Shown: one piece after another, positions 7,487 through 15,100 of the stretch
How positions within the stretch are numbered: the stretch's first letter is position 1
Layout of the letters: every line of letters begins with the position of its first letter
NCBI GenBank assembly: GCA_020720565.1
Contig: DYOK01000027.1
Location: forward strand, 1 to 18,425
Source of the DNA: Acetofilamentum sp.
Lineage (GTDB): Bacteria > Bacteroidota > Bacteroidia > Bacteroidales > JAFGXI01
Length of the DNA stretch: 18,425 nt
Direction of reading: 5' to 3'
Notes under the pieces: model-generated
Seen by the model: the letters and a program-made list of their open reading frames with translations, nothing else
What the model was told of the DNA's origin: nothing
The model's database searches: none
Program-made: the position numbers and the translations under genes

Positions 7487-7864
7487 CTATCCAAGAATTC
7501 TGTGCAAATTTTCGATTTGAGTTCCCCAAAGATCAATATTATCCATTTTTTCGTCGGGTTCGCAAAAATCCGTAATTACTAAGGTTACGTCTTGAGTAAG
7601 TTCATCGACAGCGATTTTAAATTCGAAATACAATCTTTCGTCATCGTCGTCAAGCCAACGAAATCGCACATATGAATTTTCTTTTTTATGTAATAGTTTG
7701 GCAACTTGCTCATCGCCATCCCACATAAAGCAAAACTGATCACCTTTGGGCATCACGTCGTCACAAAACCATTCAGATAATCCATCTGGAGTACTAATTC
7801 GTGTGTACAGAAGTTTTATTGATGTTTTAAAACTATGCTCTATAATATATTTTTCTTTACTCAT
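7487..7864 (-). CDS. START-like (SRPBCC/AHSA1-type) domain protein
   Basis: A 125-aa cytoplasmic protein. The open frame continues upstream to 7990, but those 42 residues are Phe/Leu/Lys-rich translation of the AT-rich intergenic region. The family N terminus MSKEKYIIEHSFKTS begins at the ATG at 7864, preceded by a purine-rich AGAAAAGAAA. The pattern is that of small Bacteroidota START-like proteins related to AHSA1: a helix with TRISTPDGLSEWFCDDV, then strands FCFMWDGDEQ, YVRFRWLDDDDE, LYFEFKIAVDEL and VTLVITDFCE, then a C-terminal helix from about 107 (NIDLWGTQIENLHRIL). The fold makes a hydrophobic cavity for ligands or client proteins. The ligand is unknown. It lies upstream of the MsrB-like gene on the same strand (85-bp gap) and diverges from the tRNA. 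Confidence 0.82.
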   Translation of the reverse strand: MSKEKYIIEHSFKTSIKLLYTRISTPDGLSEWFCDDVMPKGDQFCFMWDGDEQVAKLLHKKENSYVRFRWLDDDDERLYFEFKIAVDELTQDVTLVITDFCEPDEKMDNIDLWGTQIENLHRILG

Positions 7865-7920
7865 TTTCTTTTCTAAGGTCAATAATAACAGAGTGCAATA
7901 TAGAAAAAAAAAATTCAAAT

Positions 7921-7928
7921 CAAAATTA
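7921..7928 (-). promoter_or_regulatory. Bacteroidota -7 promoter element for the START-like gene
   Basis: Read on the minus strand this is TAATTTTG, an exact TAnnTTTG match, 56 nt upstream of the ATG at 7864. If used, the mRNA starts downstream of the longer apparent frame, supporting the shorter start. Confidence 0.4.
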
Positions 7929-7968
7929 AATTTATCCTTATAAAGTTTTCTAAAAAGAAAATATAATT

Positions 7969-7976
7969 TAGCTTTG
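7969..7976 (+). promoter_or_regulatory. Bacteroidota -7 promoter element for the tRNA gene
   Basis: TAGCTTTG is an exact TAnnTTTG match, 29 nt before the tRNA 5' end. A run of T's (GTTTTC, 7945-7950) lies at about the -33 distance. It is back to back with the START-like promoter, 40 bp away on the other strand. Confidence 0.55.
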
Positions 7977-8005
7977 CAAACGCTTTTCAAAAGGCATTAA
8001 ACAAT

Positions 8006-8079
8006 GCCGAGGTAGCTCAGCTGGTTAGAGCGCATGATTCATAATCATGAGGTCGGCGGTTCAATCCCGCCTCTCGGTA
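8006..8079 (+). tRNA. tRNA with CAT anticodon, probably elongator tRNA-Met
   Basis: A full cloverleaf can be folded. Acceptor GCCGAGG pairs with TCTCGGT with G-U wobbles at both ends (1-72 and 7-66). The D arm is GCTC/GAGC. The anticodon arm is CATGA/TCATG with loop TTCATAA (anticodon CAT at 8040-8042). The variable loop is AGGTC. The T arm is GGCGG/CCGCC with TTCAATC. The discriminator is A8079. The anticodon stem lacks the three G-C pairs of initiator tRNA, so this is elongator Met, or tRNA-Ile2 whose C34 is modified to lysidine. Sequence alone does not separate them with certainty. The genome reads CCC then A after position 73, so CCA is added by enzyme, unless the acceptor is shifted by one with T8005-A8079 paired. 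Confidence 0.95.
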
Positions 8080-8090
8080 CCCATAAAATC

Positions 8091-8126
8091 AAGCCTTTCA
8101 GGATTTTCTGTAAGGCTTATTTTTTT
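8091..8126 (+). terminator. Intrinsic terminator of the tRNA
   Basis: AAGCCTT (8091-8097) pairs with AAGGCTT (8112-8118). After one T-T mismatch the stem continues with CAG/CTG around loop GATTTT, and A plus seven T's follow (8120-8126). It begins 11 nt after the tRNA and ends 24 nt before the GIY-YIG start codon, so it separates the two genes. Confidence 0.85.
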
Positions 8127-8150
8127 GACGTGAATACAATTATCAAAGAT

Positions 8151-8384
8151 ATGTTTTCTGTTTATATTCAATACAGTGTACAGTTTGATAAATATTATGT
8201 CGACTATACGAACCATGTTGAAGAACGATTAGTACAACATAATGCAGGTAGGACACCATCTGCCAAACCGAATCGCCCATGGGCTTTGGTATACACAGCG
8301 GTATATCATTCAAAAACTGAAGCGATAAAACGTGAACATGATATCAAACGCAAAAAGAGTAAAACATTAGAATTAAACATTTAA
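8151..8384 (+). CDS. Small GIY-YIG domain protein with altered YIG motif
   Basis: A 77-aa protein consisting only of a GIY-YIG-type domain, similar to the short UPF0213-like proteins of Bacteroidota. The frame is open back into the tRNA (giving GGSIPPLGT from the T arm), but that part is tRNA and terminator sequence. The domain and its ATG begin at 8151 (MFSVYIQYS). Recognisable are VYI (4-6, the GIY position), Arg26, His30, the PWALVY strand (43-48) and Glu62 in the AIKREHDIK helix, the usual metal-binding glutamate. The second signature, normally YIG or YVG, reads YVD (16-18) with Asp18 for the glycine. Members are presumed single-strand-cutting nucleases, but cellular roles are mostly unknown. 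The gene lies 24 nt behind a strong tRNA terminator with little room for its own promoter, so it may be poorly expressed or decaying. Confidence 0.75.
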   Translation: MFSVYIQYSVQFDKYYVDYTNHVEERLVQHNAGRTPSAKPNRPWALVYTAVYHSKTEAIKREHDIKRKKSKTLELNI

Positions 8385-8469
8385 CATCCAGTGATTAACA
8401 TTTCAACAATAATCATTAATAACTTCTAATTAATAGTTTTTTTTAACTGGTTATTATTCAATTTAAAAG

Positions 8470-8477
8470 TATGTTTG
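8470..8477 (+). promoter_or_regulatory. Bacteroidota -7 promoter element for the SNF2 gene
   Basis: TATGTTTG matches TAnnTTTG exactly and ends 21 nt before the ATG at 8499, giving a leader of about 15 nt. It overlaps the upstream in-frame ATG at 8475, which argues against that earlier start. The gap before it is AT-rich with a T-run at 8437-8444. Confidence 0.55.
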
Positions 8478-8498
8478 TATCTTAAATTAATAAAAAAA

Positions 8499-11400
8499 AT
8501 GGCTATAACTTTCGGTAAAACTTGGTGGGGCGAACACTGGCTTAAATCTTTACAAAATGTGGATTATGACAACAGATTACCTCGTGGCATGTCGTATGCC
8601 AGAAACAATTATGTCAAAAAGATAGAAATAAAAGCAAACGAAATTACTGCAAAAGTAGCTGGCTCTAGACCAAGCCCTTACAAGATAAACATCATTATTC
8701 CTCCGTTTTTCGATGAACAAATCGAGAAATTAATGGGAAGCATTATAACTCGTCCAGCTTTAATTTCAAAATTACTTAACCGTGAATTAGACCCTGAATT
8801 ACTAGAAATATCTGAATCCTTAGGGTTAAAAATTTTCCCACAACAATGGACTGACTTTAAAATGCAATGTTCATGCCCTGACTGGGCGGTGCCTTGCAAA
8901 CATTTGGCAGCGGTTATATATATGGTCAGTCGAGAGATTGACAACAATCCTTTTAAAGTTTTTGAGTTCCACAGAGTTGACTTGCTCGAAGAGCTAAGAA
9001 AACGAGGAATTTATATCGAAAATCGGAAGCAAAACGAAATCCCTTTTTTGAGCGAATTATGGGACATTAGTACAAAGAAGCCTCCCATTTTTGACCAAGA
9101 ACTGGTGTACCAAAAAATAGATTATTCGACCCTAAATCCTATTGCAGAATCCATTGTGCAACTTTTGCCAGACTCACCTCCATTCTACGCATTAGGAAAT
9201 TTCAAAGAAAAGTACAAGTTGCAGTATCTAAGAAATACCAAGGAGAGTAAACGAGTTCTCTCAAAAAAACTTGACTTCGAATCTCTATATCAGCCCCATA
9301 AATCACAAAAAAAAGAAATTAATTATCACACAGAATTTGGATTAATCATAGACGAGAATTACCAGTTGACTATCGAAACCCAATTAGATATATTTCAAAA
9401 AATAGATGACTTAATTCCTGCCCTTTTTCGTTTAAATCCAGACCATTTATTTGACTATCAGCCATCGACAGTGAGTCTTTACAAGGTATTTATGGCCTCG
9501 TTACACCTAATTTCGAATGGGAATACCGTACCTCAGCTCCTCAAACTCAACAACAAGGACTACATTATACGATGGATACCTGCACAAATCGACCAAGAGG
9601 TAAGAAAATTAATCGAACATCTTAACTCGACCATAAGCCCCGATGTTTTTCGTGTAATAAATTCATCAAAAAAGAAAACTGTATTATCAAAACTTGAGAA
9701 TCAGGCCTTCGAATTGTGTTCGCTATTTTTATCCCATCTGATAGAAAAGTTTTCGAAGCCATCTAACTATGACAATATCGAAGATCTATTTTTTAAAAAT
9801 AAACCCTACAAATTTGATAATATTAGCGAGCAAGAATTGGCAGGCGGCATTAAAATTTGGCTCGATAGATATTATATTTCCTCGTCGGAATATAAACCGA
9901 TTATTAAAATTATAGATTTAGAAAATGATTGGTTCGATATTCAGATTGATATATCAGAAAAAACAGCACTTAATAAAGCTCCCGTGAGCTTAACCGATAT
10001 TCTAAGCTTATCTACGTACGATAAACAACGGTATAAAATTTTACAATCATTAAGTTTGCTTTCGTCTTTTGTCAAGGGACTGGATCAACACATTAACTCA
10101 TTGGGGAAATCGCCTATCCAATTCAACATCAAAGAATTTGCCCCATTTTTAACTGAAATACTGCCTGCGGTTCGTTTGCTCGATATCGAAATTTTGTTGC
10201 CCAAATCGCTCGAACATCTTATCAAACCCAAAACCTCCGTCAAACTTAAACGTTCCGTACAAAACGATTCTCAAATTCGTTTAGAAGATTTGTTGTCATT
10301 CGATTGGCAAATTGCCCTTGGCGACCAATTGCTTTCACCTGCCGAGTTCCAAGAATTAGTTAAAAACGCCTCTGGATTGTTCAGATACAAGGAGCAATTC
10401 GTCTATGTGAATGAACTTGAGTTAGAAAAAATTGAGAAGTTTTTTAGAGATGGAGGCAAAACCCTCAACTCATTTCAATTGTTAAACATCGCTTTAGCCG
10501 AAGAGTTCGACGGTGCACCTGTTTCATTAACACCCGAGGTAAAAGAATTAATTTCCGAATTAACGTCAAATCAAGCCATTGAATTACCCAATGGTCTCAA
10601 CGCTCAATTACGCCCCTATCAAGAACGTGGTTTTTCGTGGATGTATCGCAATAGCAGAATCGGTTTTGGAAGCATCATTGCCGACGATATGGGTTTGGGT
10701 AAAACCTTACAGGTGATTACACTTATTCTTAAATTGAAGGAAGAAAACTACATTAATTCCAAACACAAAGCACTCGTGGTTGTCCCAACCGGATTATTAA
10801 CCAATTGGCAAGCCGAGATAACAAAATTTGCACCATCGGTATCTACATTTATTTTCCATGGTGGGGCAAGAAAAATCGATACATTCGATGCCGATGTGAT
10901 GATAACCACTTATGGTGTGGTACGCAGCGATTTCGACGTGTTGAAAAAGCACAAATGGCAATTGTTGGTTATTGACGAAGCTCAAAATATTAAAAACAAC
11001 ATTACCGCCCAAACAAAAGCGGTTAAAAGCATTCATGCTCAAATTAAAATTGCAATGAGCGGAACACCCGTTGAAAATCGATTAAGTGAATTCTGGTCTA
11101 TAATGGACTATGCCAATAAGGGATATTTAGGTAATATCAACAAATTTAAAGAAGACTATTCTGACCCAATTCAGACATTTAATGACGAACATGTAATCAA
11201 TAAATTCCGCAGAGTAACCTCACCTTTTATGATGAGGCGAATGAAAACCGATAAATCTATTATCTCCGATTTGCCCGACAAAATTGAACTAAACCAATAT
11301 GCGATATTGTCAAAAAATCAGGCCGCTTTATACGAAAAAACAATGATGGCTGCCATGTCCGAAATTGAAGGGTCAAACGATTCGGAAACCAAATCGCTGT

Positions 11401-12017
11401 TTAAACGTCAAGGTTTGATATTACAAATGATATTGGCTCTCAAACAAATATGCAACCACCCAAGCAATTTTTTAAAAAACAAAAACTACGACCCCGGATT
11501 ATCAGGCAAAGTCGATCTTTTATTCGAATTGCTCGATAGCATTTCCGAATCGGGCGATAAAGTACTGATATTTACACAATTCAGTGAAATGGGCGAATTG
11601 CTGCAAAGATTTATCGACGAGCGTTTTGGCGAGAAACCCATGTTTTACCATGGGGGATGTAATATCGACCAAAGAGAAGATATGGTTAAGCGATTCCAGA
11701 ACAATAGAGCTGATAAAATATTTATTTTGTCGCTTAAAGCCGCCGGTACTGGTCTAAATCTGACCGCTGCTTCGCACGTCATTCATTTTGACCTTTGGTG
11801 GAACCCTGCCGTCGAAAATCAAGCCACTGACAGAGCCTATAGAATTGGGCAAAATAAAAACGTAATGGTTCATCGCTTGATTACAAAGAACACATTCGAA
11901 GAAAAAATTGACGAAATGATTCAGCGAAAAAAACACCTTGCCGATATGACCGTCGCTACTGGCGAAAATTGGATTGGTAAGCTTAGCAACAAAGAATTGC
12001 GCGAGATTTTTTCTTAA
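8499..12017 (+). CDS. SWIM zinc-finger SNF2-family DNA-dependent ATPase
   Basis: A 1172-aa protein. The start at 8499 gives MAITFGKTWWGEHW, the family N terminus. An in-frame ATG at 8475 falls inside the promoter element. A SWIM zinc finger follows: Cys124, Cys126, Cys133 and His135 (CxC-x6-CxH). A long region to about 590 has no motif I recognise. A SNF2-associated segment with FDWQIALGDQLLSP (about 605-620) leads into the helicase core at about 700-1170. This contains Walker A DMGLGKT with Lys735, DEAQ at Asp826-Gln829, SGTPVENRL (motif III region), the second RecA lobe with AGTGLNL around 1083, and motif VI in DRAYRIGQ. The family uses ATP to translocate on double-stranded DNA and displace proteins. 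In bacteria this SWIM-SNF2 group has been linked to transcription recycling, repair and some defence loci. No nuclease or methylase neighbour supports a defence role here. Confidence 0.92.
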   Translation: MAITFGKTWWGEHWLKSLQNVDYDNRLPRGMSYARNNYVKKIEIKANEITAKVAGSRPSPYKINIIIPPFFDEQIEKLMGSIITRPALISKLLNRELDPELLEISESLGLKIFPQQWTDFKMQCSCPDWAVPCKHLAAVIYMVSREIDNNPFKVFEFHRVDLLEELRKRGIYIENRKQNEIPFLSELWDISTKKPPIFDQELVYQKIDYSTLNPIAESIVQLLPDSPPFYALGNFKEKYKLQYLRNTKESKRVLSKKLDFESLYQPHKSQKKEINYHTEFGLIIDENYQLTIETQLDIFQKIDDLIPALFRLNPDHLFDYQPSTVSLYKVFMASLHLISNGNTVPQLLKLNNKDYIIRWIPAQIDQEVRKLIEHLNSTISPDVFRVINSSKKKTVLSKLENQAFELCSLFLSHLIEKFSKPSNYDNIEDLFFKNKPYKFDNISEQELAGGIKIWLDRYYISSSEYKPIIKIIDLENDWFDIQIDISEKTALNKAPVSLTDILSLSTYDKQRYKILQSLSLLSSFVKGLDQHINSLGKSPIQFNIKEFAPFLTEILPAVRLLDIEILLPKSLEHLIKPKTSVKLKRSVQNDSQIRLEDLLSFDWQIALGDQLLSPAEFQELVKNASGLFRYKEQFVYVNELELEKIEKFFRDGGKTLNSFQLLNIALAEEFDGAPVSLTPEVKELISELTSNQAIELPNGLNAQLRPYQERGFSWMYRNSRIGFGSIIADDMGLGKTLQVITLILKLKEENYINSKHKALVVVPTGLLTNWQAEITKFAPSVSTFIFHGGARKIDTFDADVMITTYGVVRSDFDVLKKHKWQLLVIDEAQNIKNNITAQTKAVKSIHAQIKIAMSGTPVENRLSEFWSIMDYANKGYLGNINKFKEDYSDPIQTFNDEHVINKFRRVTSPFMMRRMKTDKSIISDLPDKIELNQYAILSKNQAALYEKTMMAAMSEIEGSNDSETKSLFKRQGLILQMILALKQICNHPSNFLKNKNYDPGLSGKVDLLFELLDSISESGDKVLIFTQFSEMGELLQRFIDERFGEKPMFYHGGCNIDQREDMVKRFQNNRADKIFILSLKAAGTGLNLTAASHVIHFDLWWNPAVENQATDRAYRIGQNKNVMVHRLITKNTFEEKIDEMIQRKKHLADMTVATGENWIGKLSNKELREIFS

Positions 12018-12102
12018 AATCTAATGAGTCTGAATTAGGTTTGATGATAAATTAACGCTTGCTTCTTTTTTGTTATATCGTTAAATCATTGTGAATTTGC
12101 GA

Positions 12103-12110
12103 TAAGTTTG
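12103..12110 (+). promoter_or_regulatory. Bacteroidota -7 promoter element for the macroglobulin gene
   Basis: TAAGTTTG matches TAnnTTTG exactly, 72 nt before the ATG at 12183. Transcription would begin near 12115-12120, just before the leader hairpin. No good -33 element. No terminator is visible between the SNF2 stop and this site. Confidence 0.45.
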
Positions 12111-12122
12111 TAACTTTATACC

Positions 12123-12151
12123 TTGCCAAAAATCTGGTATGATTTTGGCAA
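12123..12151 (+). repeat. Inverted repeat in the macroglobulin leader
   Basis: TTGCCAAAAATC (12123-12134) and GATTTTGGCAA (12141-12151) are complementary over 11 bp with one bulged A, around the 6-nt loop TGGTAT. No T-run follows, so it is not an intrinsic terminator. It sits between the likely transcription start and the start codon (31 nt before ATG 12183) and could be an RNA hairpin that affects stability or translation, or a protein-binding palindrome. Confidence 0.6.
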
Positions 12152-12182
12152 TATATCACGTTTTATAAAAACTCGAACTTAT

Positions 12183-15100
12183 ATGAAAACAAGATTCACC
12201 ATTATTGGTTCTTCGCTATTACTAGCCATTTTTTCCGCACTGGGTATCAATTCTTTACAAAATATTCCACCTAAAGGATTAAGCACCAAAACCAGTTTTG
12301 AACAGCTTTGGAAAGAAGTAAGTAAACTTGAAAATGACGATTTGCCCAAATCCGCCATCGAGGTAGTTACAATTATCTACCAAAAAGCAAACGCCGAGAA
12401 AAATTACGGCGAGTTTATTAAGTCAATTATATATAAAAACAAACTAACTGCCGAATTCGAAGAAAACGGACTTCTTTTGGCAATAACCGATGTCGAAAAA
12501 GAAATCGCACTGGCCAAATCGCCCGTCAAAGAAATATTATATTCCATACAAGGCGAGTTATATTTTAAATATTTCCAACAAAACCGATATAAAATATTGG
12601 GACGAACCAATTTAGAATTGCCCGATTATAGTTTAAGCCCCGAAGAATGGACGCCCCGACAGTTCACCACAAAAATTACCGAATTATACCGCAAGTCTAT
12701 CGAGCCATACGAATTGTTACTAAAAGAACCCATAGAAAAATACGAAGTTTTAATTACTTATGGTAAGGTCGATCTCAAAACCATCCAACCCAATTTGTAT
12801 TACTTTCTGGCCATACGAGCCATCGATGCATTTTCGAACGAGATGAATAATCTGTTCCCCAATACCGATACTTTTGAGCTAAACCAAAACGAACTATTTG
12901 GAACTGCTGATCGGTTTCTTAGCCTACATATTATTAAACCCAAAGATACCGAATCGACACGTTACATAAGTTACTTTCATCTAAAACAACTGTACGAACG
13001 TACTAAATCTGATAGAAGTTCGTCGGTATTTTTCTATTTAGAAGAATTCCGCTTGAAAAAGATGCGTCAACTTTCTAATATCGAAGACAAAGAGCAATTG
13101 TATTTTGATGCCTTAAAACGTCTTGTTAATCAAAACCATAATTCGCCTTATCTATCTAGTTTGCGTATCGAGTTAGCCGCTACTGCTATTCAAATGTCGA
13201 ATCGCTATAACAGTTCGGAACACGACAAAGCCCATTTCGACGAGCTCATTCATTTGGCACTACAACAATTAGATACCATCATTTTACTCAATCAAGCCAC
13301 GATTTACACCGAAAAGGCCGAATATATGAAGGCCGAAATCCAAATCCCTAGCATTCGATTCAATACCGAAAAATACATCAATCCCAATGTGCATACCCCT
13401 CTGTTTTTTGAATACCGAAATCTAACAAAGGTAAAAGTCAGTATTTCGAGTATCGCTTTTAACGACTATCAACATGTTTTGGAATCGAATACCTATGGAA
13501 AAGAGCGGTACAATATGCTAAAAATATATTCAAAGCCTTTTGGACAGCAAGAGATGAACTTAAAAACCTGGGCCGATTATAGACCCCACAGTTCTGAATT
13601 GATATTAAACCCCATGCCAGCAGGAATATATATTATTTCTGTCGAAGGAATTGGTCTCGACGGCAGCGCTGTGGTTCAAAACTTTTCGGTGATGAACGTA
13701 ACCCGAATGGCTATTCTAAAAAGTGTTGATCAAAATACAGTCAATATACTTGTTTCCGACCGAAATACAGGTTATCCTATAGGAAATGCAACCGTTAAAT
13801 TATGGAAAAACGAATATTCGTATGCTTCGAAAAAATACGAAAAATCGCTACTTTATGCTCTAAAAACCGATATCAATGGTAAAATAACACAAACATTAAC
13901 AGATAGCAGACAAGTGTATATCGAAGCCGAAATATCGGGCGATTATTACTTATCTGAACAAGGGCTCTATTTAAACAACTATAACGAGCCCGAATCGCAT
14001 CCACAAACCTATATTTTTACCGACAGAGCCATTTATCGCCCTGGACAAACAGTGTATTTTAAAGCCATTCACTTTACCGATAATACCGAAAATCCGAAAG
14101 TAATTGCACAAAAAGAACTCGAATTCACTCTGTCGGACGCAAACTATCAAGAGGTTGCAACAGTAAAAGCCAAGACAAACGAATATGGTTCGGTTACCGG
14201 AAGTTTTACCATTCCTCAAGGACGACTGAATGGTGAATATAGAATCGAAAGTTCTCATGGTTCCCTGTCGTTTAAAGTGGAAGAGTATAAACGCCCTCGT
14301 TTCGAAGTCAGTATTGACCCATTTAAAGGTCAATACCGATTTAACGACAAGGTCGAAGTTATTGGCCGAGCCACAGCTTACGCTGGGAATTTTATCAGTG
14401 GGTCTGCTTTTAAATATAGAGTTGAACGGGTGGCCTATCGATACCGATATTGGGGTGCGAGTAGTCAGCAGAAATATACCGTTTCCAATGGAACGGGGGT
14501 AACCGATTCGATTGGGCAATTCAAATTCGAATTTGTTGCCGAAGCCGAAAGCGATAAAACAAAGGCCGACGATACCTATTTTTACAAAATATATGTCGAT
14601 GTCATCGATATTTCTGGTGAAAGCCAATCGACCGAAGACCAAATAACTGTAGGGCAAACGGCAATCAATCTATGGGCTAGCATTCCTTCTGAGCTACAAT
14701 TAAGCCAAATCGATAGCTTTTTGGTAGGAGCTCGAAATCTCGATGGTCAAAATGTAGAATCGGAACTCAACTGGGAATTATTCCGGGTCGAAACGCCCAA
14801 AGTAGCACTCAAAAACGCACGTTTTTGGGAATTACCGTCAACACCTTTGGTCGATGAAGCCGAATGGAATTCAAAATTGCCCAACTATTGGTACCAAACT
14901 CAGCCTATCGAAAAATTGAAAGATCAATTGGTGGCCAAAGAACAAATAACCAAATCGGACATCACATTTTGGAAACCACAAAAAAGTTGGTTGACAACTG
15001 GAACCTATCGATTGGTATTACATTCCAAAGATGCTTTTGGCAGAGCAATTCAACACGAAGAATATTTCGATGTTATTGATTATCAATCTAAACAAATTAA

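Noticed and set aside
7865..7990. 42-residue N-terminal extension of the START-like protein
   Set aside because: Low-complexity translation of the AT-rich promoter region. The family start is at 7864 and a -7 element lies inside the extension.
8006..8090. Integration (att) site in the tRNA 3' end
   Set aside because: I see no copy of the T-arm and acceptor sequence elsewhere in the window and no integrase gene.
8413..8444. Terminator for the GIY-YIG gene (ATTAAT repeats followed by a T-run)
   Set aside because: The stem is six A-T pairs only and alternative pairings are equally good. Too weak to call.
12123..12182. 20-residue N-terminal extension of the macroglobulin from a TTG
   Set aside because: It would begin inside the leader hairpin and place a polar stretch before the signal peptide, which starts naturally at ATG 12183.
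13971..14657. A 228-codon minus-strand open frame inside the macroglobulin gene
   Set aside because: It is wholly antisense to a strongly supported coding region, has no recognisable domain, and its Phe/Cys/Gly-rich composition is what the sense codon bias would produce.
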